Assembly (NCBI GenBank): GCA_016283605.1
Contig: JAEENF010000158.1
Coordinates: 1 to 34,088 of the forward strand
DNA from: Prevotella sp.
Lineage (GTDB): Bacteria > Bacteroidota > Bacteroidia > Bacteroidales > Bacteroidaceae
DNA length: 34,088 nucleotides
Direction of reading: 5' to 3'
Shown here piece after piece: positions 8,315-15,512 of this stretch. The notes under the pieces were generated by a model. It did not search any database. It saw nothing but the letters and a program-made list of their open reading frames with translations, and had not been told where the DNA came from. The position numbers and the translations under genes are program-made. Each line of letters starts with the position of its first letter. The first letter of the stretch is position 1.

Positions 8315-9562
8315 TTATTCACTGTTTACTAACTTAAAAAGCTTATCACTGGGGCGTACTTTGTCCGTGACAGCGATGGATACACGAGTACCTTGTTCCG
8401 CTACCTCCACAGGTCCATGATCACCATGTATCTCATCGGCAGTGACATACATCACCCCTGTCGTGGGGCCTGTGATCAGCATCTTGTCACCCACCTTGAA
8501 GGTATTCGCCTCGACGGTAAACTCTGCCACACCTAGTTTCGAAAAGTACTTCACACCCTTGCCGATATACACCTTGCGCTCTGTGGCGTTCGAACCGTAG
8601 TTCTTGTTCCATTCTCCCATCAGTTGTCCCTGATAGTATCCATCCCAGAAACCACGGTTGAAGACAGTGGCAAGACGTTCGTCCCACTCGTCTTTCTTCT
8701 CCTCCGTAAACGTGCCATCGAGCACAGCCTGAATGGCTTCTTTGTAACACTTCACGACGGTATACACGTATTCTGGACCGCGCGCACGTCCTTCAATCTT
8801 AAACACCCTCACGCCACTTTTCATCATACGGTCGATGAAACGGACGGTCTTCAGGTCCTTCGGGCTCATGATATATTTGTTGTCGATGTCCAACTGATAG
8901 CCCGTCTCGTTGTCCGTAGCGGTATAGCTGCGGCGACACACCTGGATACATTCACCACGATTCGCCGAACGATTGGCTGCATGGAGACTCATGTAACACT
9001 TGCCGCTAATGGCCATACAGAGGGCACCGTGACAGAACATCTCGATACGGATCTGTTCACCAGAGGGACCGCAGATATGCTCTTCTTCCACCTGACGGAA
9101 AATCTCTGCCACCTGGTCCATATTCAACTCTCGCGCCAGCACCACAACATCGGCAAACTGTGCGTAGAAACGCAGGGCCTCGATGTTCGAGATGTTCAGC
9201 TGCGTAGAAAGATGCACCTCCTGTCCCACTTTGTTACAATAGGTCATCACCGCCACGTCGCTAGCGATGACGGCAGAGATGCCTGCCGCCTTCGCGGCAT
9301 CGATGATCTCATGCATCAGAGGGATATCCTCACCGTAGATGATGGTGTTCACTGTCAGATAGCTCTTGATACCATGCTCACTACAGGTTTGTGCCATCTC
9401 CTTCAGGTCGTCGATAGTAAACGCCGAGGCAGAATGCGCCCGCATGTTCAGCTTTTCGATGCCAAAGTAGATGCTGTCGGCTCCTGCCTGTATGGCTGCA
9501 GTGAGTGACTCGCGTGAGCCTACCGGCGCCATGATCTCGAACTCTTCACTTTTCACTTTCAC
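8315..9562 (-). CDS. U32 family protein (TrhP/YegQ-like, probable tRNA hydroxylation factor)
   Basis: 415 residues from GTG 9562. The U32 hallmark region is present: EMFCHGALCMAISGKCY (about 174-190), then NRSANRGECIQVCRRSY (197-213). Cys177, Cys182, Cys189, Cys205 and Cys209 are candidate iron-sulfur ligands. U32 proteins were first called collagenases, but YegQ/TrhP members take part in prephenate-dependent 5-hydroxylation of tRNA uridine, and UbiU/V and RlhA are relatives; TrhP is the likeliest role here, not proven. The N-terminal strand EEFEIMAPVGS supports a start upstream of the internal ATG at 9532; its first codons (MKVKSEE) are made of a heptamer-like repeat. It begins 7 bp after the patatin gene stop. 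Confidence 0.88.
   Translation of the reverse strand: MKVKSEEFEIMAPVGSRESLTAAIQAGADSIYFGIEKLNMRAHSASAFTIDDLKEMAQTCSEHGIKSYLTVNTIIYGEDIPLMHEIIDAAKAAGISAVIASDVAVMTYCNKVGQEVHLSTQLNISNIEALRFYAQFADVVVLARELNMDQVAEIFRQVEEEHICGPSGEQIRIEMFCHGALCMAISGKCYMSLHAANRSANRGECIQVCRRSYTATDNETGYQLDIDNKYIMSPKDLKTVRFIDRMMKSGVRVFKIEGRARGPEYVYTVVKCYKEAIQAVLDGTFTEEKKDEWDERLATVFNRGFWDGYYQGQLMGEWNKNYGSNATERKVYIGKGVKYFSKLGVAEFTVEANTFKVGDKMLITGPTTGVMYVTADEIHGDHGPVEVAEQGTRVSIAVTDKVRPSDKLFKLVNSE
8317..8330 (-). repeat. Two heptamer units at the 3' end of the U32 gene
   Basis: attcact (8317-8323) and gtttact (8324-8330) on the plus strand overlap the U32 stop codon and encode its last residues (VNSE). This is a short example and would be weak by itself; it counts because the same unit recurs at other junctions. 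Confidence 0.45.
9541..9561 (-). repeat. Degenerate heptamer repeat at the U32 start
   Basis: Plus-strand units actcttc (9541-9547), acttttc (9548-9554) and actttca (9555-9561), with an attcact-like remnant after them, span the U32 start and run up to the patatin stop. They encode the non-conserved N-terminal residues of the U32 protein. Confidence 0.65.
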
Positions 9563-9569
9563 AATTCAC

Positions 9570-11792
9570 TTAAAAAACGTAGCCTAAATTGATATAAAAG
9601 TACGGACTCTTTGTGCGATTGGCATAACCCAGCGTCGCCCCCAGAGGTCCGAACATCGTCTTGTAATAATAAGCCCCCTGCACACCTATCAGCGTCTTGG
9701 TCTTCATGATGTCGGCGATATGCTCAGCATGCTGGGCTACTGACGTCCGCAGCAATACATAATGGTTACTCCCCAACCGCTGCTGTGCCTGCAGTCTCAC
9801 GGCCAGATAGTGTCGCTCGGCATACTCCAAATGTCCCAGACCGGCAAAGGGCACCTGTTGTTCTACGTAGTGTCCGAAGGTGTCGCCACCCATGATATTG
9901 CCGAAGATATGCGGCAACTCCGGGCCGAAAATTAGACGTCCGTACAGCATTGTCTGCAGCGTGAAGCGCGAGTTCATCGATAGTGACTTGCGCCAGTGGG
10001 CGTTCACATCCGTCAGGCCTGCCTTACCTTTCATCTTTGCCAGATTATCAGTGATAAAAGCATATCCTGCATGGAAACGGGCACCACGGGAGGGAAAGTA
10101 CCAGTCGTCCTCAGAATTAAAGTCCAACTGCGCCCGATAACTGAAATAGTGGTCATTCTCAAACTCCACCGTTCGCGACTGATTCGACTGCAGCTTATTG
10201 CTGAAGTGGAAATAGTCCCAGCGCACACCCATCCTCAGGTCGAAGTTATGCACACTCAGGTTCACGGGCTCAAGGTTCAGCTGATGGTGGTTGTAGAGCA
10301 CACTGTACTCACGCTCGCCTTCCAAATAGACGTCCATGTCGTTATGACGGTAAAAATAAGAAATTGCTGGACGTGTGAAATGCAGCGTCTTGGGGTGTAA
10401 GATTAATTCTCCTCCTACCATCAGACGTTTTCCTAGCCTCAGGGTAATATCCGAACTCACGAGCAACGTCTTGTTCAACGGCAGACTAACATTCGTCTGC
10501 AGCGCCACGATCTCTTCGGTATCAAAACGGAAGCCCACATTCACCTGACTGGTCTTCCTGCTTCCTCCCGTAAGGATGAGGCGATAGCCGTCGCCCTCCT
10601 CAATGAGTCGAGAGGTGGCAATACGATAAAACAAGTCCATACGCATGGCCGTGGTCAGCAATGCCTCTTCACGGGGACTGATACTGTCCAGACGGTTCAG
10701 ATGGAACTTGTCTGTTAGGAACTTCTCGTCGCTGGCGGTCATATTCTCGAATACAACGCCCTTCAACCGGACCTTCTCTGTCAGCACAGACAGCCGCCGT
10801 GAAGGGTTTTGAGAGTGTAGAGTTGAGAGTTTAGAGTTTGCTACTGCTCCCAACTCTCCACCAATCTTCGTCAACTCTTCCCAGTGCTTCATCGCCTCTT
10901 CCTCACCCCATCGCAGTAGCGTGTCTACGGCGGCCTTGTTAAAGCTGGCAGCACTGTAGCTCTTAGGATCCACACAGATATGAACGTCCGTCATAGCGAT
11001 GTTATCGTCGAGCTTATTCATACAGTTCACATCTACCAGCTGCTGGACGATGGCAACGGTATTCGACAATTTCTCTGCCGACCTTGGAGGTTCCGTCACA
11101 GTGACGCCGATAATAATGTCGGCTCCCATCTCGCGGGCCACGTCGGCAGGATAGTTGTTGCGGAGACCACCATCCACGAGCACCATGTCGCCCATGCGCA
11201 CAGGCGAAAAGACTGCAGGGATGGCCATCGAGGCGCGCAACGCCTGGGGCAGGCGACCAGAGTGGAAGTCGTATTCCGTATAAGTCACCAGATCTGTCGC
11301 CACACAGGCAAAGGGTATCGGCAGACGGTTGAAATCTATCGAATCCGTATAGCCCGTACAGAGTTTCTGGAGCAGCATGTCGATGTTCTTGCCCTTGACG
11401 AAGCCACCGGTCATCTCGACGGTCTTACCCAACGTCAAACCTGTAGAGAGCATATAGGTATTCTGTTTCTTTCTGTCCACCAGACTCTGTCTACTCATAT
11501 TCTCACGGTCTGAGAGCAGATAGCTCCAGTCCTGTGCACGCACCAGCGAGTCAAGGGTGTTCGCATCGTAACCGATAGCATACAGACCACCTACCAGACT
11601 ACCCATCGATGTTCCTGTGATGATATCCACAGGAATCCCCGCACGCTCCAACACCTTCAGAGCACCGATATGGGCCATACCCTTGGCACCGCCGCCACTC
11701 AATACGACGGCAACCTTTTTGCGTCCTGTCGTCTCTGCCGAGACACCCAAGACAACCATTATGGCCAAAAGAAAACATACAATCTTTCTCAT
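9570..11792 (-). CDS. Patatin-like phospholipase with POTRA and outer-membrane beta-barrel (type Vd-like)
   Basis: 740 residues from ATG 11792; the longer open frame would need a TTG inside the promoter. Signal peptide at 1-19. The patatin domain (about 26-235) has the oxyanion loop GGGAKG (33-38), nucleophile Ser62 in GTSMG, and the catalytic Asp207 in DGG; it should hydrolyse phospholipid ester bonds. A POTRA-like unit follows (about 335-420, VRLKGVVFENMTASDEKFL), and the rest is a predicted 16-strand-type barrel with aromatic strand ends, ending in YINLGYVF, the terminal-Phe signature of Omp85-type barrels. This is the layout of PlpD-type (type Vd) autotransporters. A repeat-coded linker SKLSTLHSQ (320-328) joins patatin and POTRA. 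It is first in an operon with U32 and the kinase-like gene. Confidence 0.93.
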   Translation of the reverse strand: MRKIVCFLLAIMVVLGVSAETTGRKKVAVVLSGGGAKGMAHIGALKVLERAGIPVDIITGTSMGSLVGGLYAIGYDANTLDSLVRAQDWSYLLSDRENMSRQSLVDRKKQNTYMLSTGLTLGKTVEMTGGFVKGKNIDMLLQKLCTGYTDSIDFNRLPIPFACVATDLVTYTEYDFHSGRLPQALRASMAIPAVFSPVRMGDMVLVDGGLRNNYPADVAREMGADIIIGVTVTEPPRSAEKLSNTVAIVQQLVDVNCMNKLDDNIAMTDVHICVDPKSYSAASFNKAAVDTLLRWGEEEAMKHWEELTKIGGELGAVANSKLSTLHSQNPSRRLSVLTEKVRLKGVVFENMTASDEKFLTDKFHLNRLDSISPREEALLTTAMRMDLFYRIATSRLIEEGDGYRLILTGGSRKTSQVNVGFRFDTEEIVALQTNVSLPLNKTLLVSSDITLRLGKRLMVGGELILHPKTLHFTRPAISYFYRHNDMDVYLEGEREYSVLYNHHQLNLEPVNLSVHNFDLRMGVRWDYFHFSNKLQSNQSRTVEFENDHYFSYRAQLDFNSEDDWYFPSRGARFHAGYAFITDNLAKMKGKAGLTDVNAHWRKSLSMNSRFTLQTMLYGRLIFGPELPHIFGNIMGGDTFGHYVEQQVPFAGLGHLEYAERHYLAVRLQAQQRLGSNHYVLLRTSVAQHAEHIADIMKTKTLIGVQGAYYYKTMFGPLGATLGYANRTKSPYFYINLGYVF
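10811..10838 (-). repeat. Heptamer tandem repeat inside the patatin gene
   Basis: Plus-strand units gagagtg (10811), tagagtt (10818), gagagtt (10825) and tagagtt (10832). Read on the minus strand these are aactcta/aactctc units, the same family as in ispG, and they encode the same peptide, SKLSTL, in the patatin-POTRA linker. A further caactctc lies at 10851. Confidence 0.8.
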
Positions 11793-11800
11793 ATCCAACT

Positions 11801-11809
11801 GCAAAGGTA
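11801..11809 (-). promoter_or_regulatory. -7 promoter element of the patatin operon
   Basis: Read on the minus strand the bases are TACCTTTGC, an exact TAnnTTTGC match, ending 8 bp before the ATG at 11792. A convincing -33 TTTG at the usual distance was not found. The short gap implies a very short leader. Confidence 0.55.
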
Positions 11810-11852
11810 GTATTTTTTTTAGAAACTAAAGACAAATAGGCTATTTTTTAAC

Positions 11853-11924
11853 GACAACTTGGACAACTCTGACAACATTCGACCTTTTGCCAGTTAAAAA
11901 AATGTCCAAGTTGTCCAAGTTGTC
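11853..11924. repeat. Opposed 9-bp tandem repeats forming a 16-bp inverted repeat in a divergent promoter region
   Basis: Left array: gacaacttg (11853), gacaactct (11862), gacaacatt (11871). Right array: gtccaagtt (11904), gtccaagtt (11913), then gtc. The 16 bases at 11853-11868 are the exact reverse complement of 11909-11924, with a 40-bp spacer. It lies between the divergent patatin and C1-protease genes, so it may act as a regulatory or structural element (inference) or be a folded member of a tandem-repeat family. Confidence 0.8.
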
Positions 11925-11936
11925 ATAAATAAATAG

Positions 11937-11945
11937 TACTTTTGC
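11937..11945 (+). promoter_or_regulatory. -7 promoter element of the C1 protease gene
   Basis: TACTTTTGC fits TAnnTTTGC and ends only 4 bp before the ATG at 11950, so the transcript would be nearly leaderless. No -33 TTTG sits at exactly the right distance; the nearest TTGs come from the repeat at 11904-11924. Confidence 0.5.
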
Positions 11946-11949
11946 AGCG

Positions 11950-12717
11950 ATGAAACGAATTATTTATTTGATTATGGTATTTCTGATGGCCAGTTGCGCG
12001 AAGCAGCCCCCACAGCACTTCACCCACGACCTGCTCAATCGCATGACGCCCATTAAGGACCAGGGCAACAGCGAAACCTGCTGGATCTACGCCATGCTCG
12101 CCGCCATCGAAACCGAGCACCTCAGCTGGGGCGACTCCGTCAACCTCTCACCTTACTATATCGAGAAGATGATCGAGCAGGAGCCTCAGTGTCCAGCCAG
12201 CCGTCGTGGCATGGGCGCCACACTCATCCGACTCATCCACAAATACGGCATCGTGGGGTACAATGCCATGAGCTCTGTCGACACCCCCGCACCGCGTTTC
12301 GTGTTTATGTTGGGGGCTGAATACACACCTCAAGAGTTTGCCCGCAGCGTCTGTGCCCGCGACGAATATGTAGCCTTAACCTCCACATCGCAAGAACCTT
12401 ATTATAAAGAGACGGTTCTCAATGTGCCCGACAACTGGCTACATGACCGTTTTCTGAATCTCCCGATGGACTCTTTGCTGGCTACCACCCTACGTGCCGT
12501 GCGCCAGCATCACGGGGTCTGCTGGGAGAGTCGCGGTCATGCAATGGCCATCGTGGGCATTGCTCACAACGATCGGAACGAACCTTATTTCATCATGAAG
12601 AACTCCTGGGGCACCGACGGTCCCTACAAAGGTCTCGACTATCTGTCCTTTGATGACTTCAAAACTCAGACACTCGCCGTAGAACTCCCCCGTTTTGTCG
12701 TGTCTGCTTCGAACTAG
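11950..12717 (+). CDS. C1 (papain-family) cysteine protease lipoprotein
   Basis: 255 residues. A lipoprotein signal with lipobox LMASC (Cys16) predicts membrane anchoring. The papain-fold catalytic set is complete: Gln38 in KDQGNSETCW (oxyanion hole), nucleophile Cys44, His197 in GHAMAIVG, and Asn218 in MKNSWGT. It has no propeptide of normal length; the mature domain starts almost at once (RMTPIKDQGN), so it may be made active or be inhibited by a separate protein. It lies just upstream of a SusC/SusD pair on the same strand (102 bp gap with a separate promoter). The context suggests cell-surface proteolysis feeding peptide uptake, by analogy with RagAB (inference). Confidence 0.9.
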   Translation: MKRIIYLIMVFLMASCAKQPPQHFTHDLLNRMTPIKDQGNSETCWIYAMLAAIETEHLSWGDSVNLSPYYIEKMIEQEPQCPASRRGMGATLIRLIHKYGIVGYNAMSSVDTPAPRFVFMLGAEYTPQEFARSVCARDEYVALTSTSQEPYYKETVLNVPDNWLHDRFLNLPMDSLLATTLRAVRQHHGVCWESRGHAMAIVGIAHNDRNEPYFIMKNSWGTDGPYKGLDYLSFDDFKTQTLAVELPRFVVSASN

Positions 12718-12763
12718 GCACATTGAATTTTTCTGTATTTAATTGTCTTTTTTCTGCTTTTTC

Positions 12764-12795
12764 TTTGCGCTTTGCATTTTTATATCTATCTTTGC
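12764..12795 (+). promoter_or_regulatory. Bacteroidota-type promoter of the susC/susD pair
   Basis: TTTG at 12764-12767 and TATCTTTGC at 12787-12795 match both consensus elements with a 19-bp spacer, the best promoter in the window. The ATG at 12820 follows after 24 bp. Confidence 0.75.
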
Positions 12796-12819
12796 AGCAA
12801 GAAGAAAAGATGAATTGTT

Positions 12820-15489
12820 ATGAGAACATGGGTGATGATACTGGCGATGGGGGTGGTGATGACTGCCTGGGCACAGGAGGCCAGTGTGGATTCGACGGCG
12901 CAAGGTGTGAAGATTGGATACTCTCGGGCAGACTGGAAGACGCTGTCGGGTGCCATTGACAAGGTGACAGAGGAACGCATGAATAAAGGACTGGTGATTT
13001 CGTCACTCGATGCCCTAAGTGGACAATCAGCAGGTGTGACGGTGGCCACCGGTGGTAATCAGGAGGCGATGGTGAGTGCCGTGCGCGTGAGAGGTACGAC
13101 CTCGTTGACGGGTGGCAACGACCCGCTAGTGATTATCGATGGTGTGACGGCAGACCTGGCAACGCTATCGACCATCTACCCCTCGGACATTGAGAGTTTC
13201 ACCATTCTGAAAGATGCCTCGGAAACGGCACAGTATGGTTCGAGAGGTGCAGCGGGTGTGATAGAGGTGGCCACGAAGAAGGGAAAGAGTCAGAAGTTTC
13301 AGATATCATACGACGGTAACTTCGGTTTTGAGCAGGTGTACAAACGGCTGGAGATGACCGATGCCACAGGATTCCGGCTGGCGGCCCAGCAACTGGGCGT
13401 GAACTATATAGACAAAGGCTATGACACCGACTTTAACAAGGCCATTGAACGCACGGGACTAGTGCAGAGTCATCACATCGCCTTCGGTGGAGGTACGGAG
13501 ACGGCTAACTACCGTGCCTCAGTGGCGGTGACCGACCATAAGACGGTGATCAAGACGCAGGGCTACCGTAATTTCATTGCCAAACTCGACATCTCGCAAC
13601 AGGCCTTCGACAACCATCTGGCAGTGGATCTGGGTATGGTGGGATCGACACAAAAGGTGGACTTTCTGCCCTCGCAACAGCAGCTGCTCTACTCGTCGGC
13701 CACGTTTATCCCTACCCTCTCGGACAAGAGAAATCCCGACGGTACGTATGACCAGGTGACGGAGGCCCTTTGGATCAGTAACCCGATGTCGTTGCTGGAC
13801 AAGAAACAGAAGGAGGACAACAGCCACTTCAACCTGCACATGAAAGCGAAGGTGACACTGGCCAAGGACTTATACCTGAGAGCATTCGGTTCGTATTCGT
13901 TTAACAACGTGAGCAATGCCCATTACTACCCCACTACGGTGTGGAACCGCGGAGAGGCCTTCAGAGGCCACGAGAAGAACGAGGAGATACTGGCAAACGT
14001 CTCGCTGAGTTACCTATTGAAGACGGGCAATTCGGAACTGAGTCTGATGGCTCTGGCGGAGGAGAATACGCACAAGAGCAGGGAATTCCACACCACCGTG
14101 ACGGGATTCACCAGCGATGCCTATGGCTATGAGGAACTGACGGCAGGTTCTGCACGTCCCTGGGACGGTACAGACTCGCACTATACAGAGACACACATGC
14201 AGTCGGTGCTGCTGCGTGCACAGTATACCTTCGATGAGAAATATACGCTGACGGTAAATGCCCGCGGCGATGCCTCATCGAAGTTTGGTAAGAACCACCG
14301 CTGGGGTTTCTTCCCCTCTGCCAGCGGTGCGTGGATTATCAGCAAGGAGAAATGGATGAAGCCACTGACCTTCATCACCAATGCAAAGCTACGCGCAGGT
14401 TACGGACTATCGGGAAACCAAGCGGGTATTGACTCGTACAACTCGATGGAACTAATACAGCCTAATGGTATCGTGCCGGTGAACGGGGCGCCAACGGTGA
14501 CGCTGGGTATCATCCGTAATGCCAATCCCGACCTGAAATGGGAGATCAAACGCACATTTAACGTAGGTCTCGACCTCGCCCTGTGGCAGAGCCGTATCGT
14601 GATGAGTCTGGACTACTACCGTTCGAAAACCACCGATTTACTCTATGTGTATGACGTGCCGGTGCCACCATTCACCTACGATAAGCTGTTGGCAAACCTC
14701 GGATCAATGCGCAACAGCGGTCTGGAGATAGGATTCGGTATCACCCCCTTGCGTACGGAAGAGATGGAACTGACAGTGAACATGAACTGGACCTTCGAGC
14801 GTAACAAGCTGCTCTCACTGGACGGCGACTACAACGGTCAGCACCTAACGGCTCCCAGCGTGAAGTGCATCTCTGAACTCTACGGTGCAGGTTTCCACGG
14901 CTCGAGCGATGTGGTGATGCAGATGGTGGGAGAACCCTTGGGTGTATTCCTGCTGCCCCACTGCAACGGACTGGTGACCATAGAAGACGGTTCGAAATAC
15001 TACGACGTGTCGGAAGAGAAATACATCTGCGGACAGGCCATGCCGAAGGCCACGATGGGTGCGAACGTCGCTTTTAGGTATCGGCAGTGGGACGTGACGA
15101 TGCACATGAACGGTGCTTTTGGACATCATATCTACAACGGTACCGCCCTTACCTGTATGAACATGCTGATGCTGCCCAACTATAACATCATGAAAGGTGC
15201 GGAGAAGGAGAACATACAGGATCAGACCATCAGCGACTACTGGCTGGAGCGGGGCGACTACGTGAACATCGACTACTTGACGCTGGGCTGGAACGTGCCC
15301 ATCCGCTCGAAATATTGTCAGGGACTGCGACTCTCGGTATCGGTAAACAACCTGGTTACCATCACGGGTTACAGCGGTGTGACGCCAATGATCAATTCGA
15401 ACGTGATCAACGGTTCGCTCGGTATCGATGACAAGAACACAATGCCGGTGTATCGGAGCTATACCATGGGAGTAAGCGTCAAATTCTAA
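12820..15489 (+). CDS. SusC/RagA-family TonB-dependent outer-membrane transporter, compact form
   Basis: 889 residues. Signal peptide at 1-18 (ending AWAQ). The TonB plug follows soon after: SSLDALSGQSAGV, VRVRGTTSL, PLVIIDGV, SDIESFTILKDASETAQYGSRGAAGVIEV (about 60-150). A 22-strand-type barrel then runs to a C-terminal Phe (GVSVKF). Most SusC proteins carry an N-terminal carboxypeptidase-regulatory-like domain of about 80 residues before the plug and are near 1000 residues; that domain is absent here. The protein should form the barrel under the SusD lid and import oligosaccharides or peptides with TonB energy. The substrate is not evident. The susD gene follows after 23 bp. Confidence 0.95.
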   Translation: MRTWVMILAMGVVMTAWAQEASVDSTAQGVKIGYSRADWKTLSGAIDKVTEERMNKGLVISSLDALSGQSAGVTVATGGNQEAMVSAVRVRGTTSLTGGNDPLVIIDGVTADLATLSTIYPSDIESFTILKDASETAQYGSRGAAGVIEVATKKGKSQKFQISYDGNFGFEQVYKRLEMTDATGFRLAAQQLGVNYIDKGYDTDFNKAIERTGLVQSHHIAFGGGTETANYRASVAVTDHKTVIKTQGYRNFIAKLDISQQAFDNHLAVDLGMVGSTQKVDFLPSQQQLLYSSATFIPTLSDKRNPDGTYDQVTEALWISNPMSLLDKKQKEDNSHFNLHMKAKVTLAKDLYLRAFGSYSFNNVSNAHYYPTTVWNRGEAFRGHEKNEEILANVSLSYLLKTGNSELSLMALAEENTHKSREFHTTVTGFTSDAYGYEELTAGSARPWDGTDSHYTETHMQSVLLRAQYTFDEKYTLTVNARGDASSKFGKNHRWGFFPSASGAWIISKEKWMKPLTFITNAKLRAGYGLSGNQAGIDSYNSMELIQPNGIVPVNGAPTVTLGIIRNANPDLKWEIKRTFNVGLDLALWQSRIVMSLDYYRSKTTDLLYVYDVPVPPFTYDKLLANLGSMRNSGLEIGFGITPLRTEEMELTVNMNWTFERNKLLSLDGDYNGQHLTAPSVKCISELYGAGFHGSSDVVMQMVGEPLGVFLLPHCNGLVTIEDGSKYYDVSEEKYICGQAMPKATMGANVAFRYRQWDVTMHMNGAFGHHIYNGTALTCMNMLMLPNYNIMKGAEKENIQDQTISDYWLERGDYVNIDYLTLGWNVPIRSKYCQGLRLSVSVNNLVTITGYSGVTPMINSNVINGSLGIDDKNTMPVYRSYTMGVSVKF

Positions 15490-15512
15490 TTAATATTTTA
15501 GGATTAATAATT

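Noticed and set aside
8624-9508. Plus-strand open frame of 294 codons opposite the U32 gene
   Set aside because: Shadow of a well-supported conserved gene.
12810-12959. Alternative start ATG at 12811 and the small frame 12723-12959 before SusC
   Set aside because: That frame is out of phase with SusC and has no signal peptide; the frame from 12820 gives a proper signal peptide and the full receptor.
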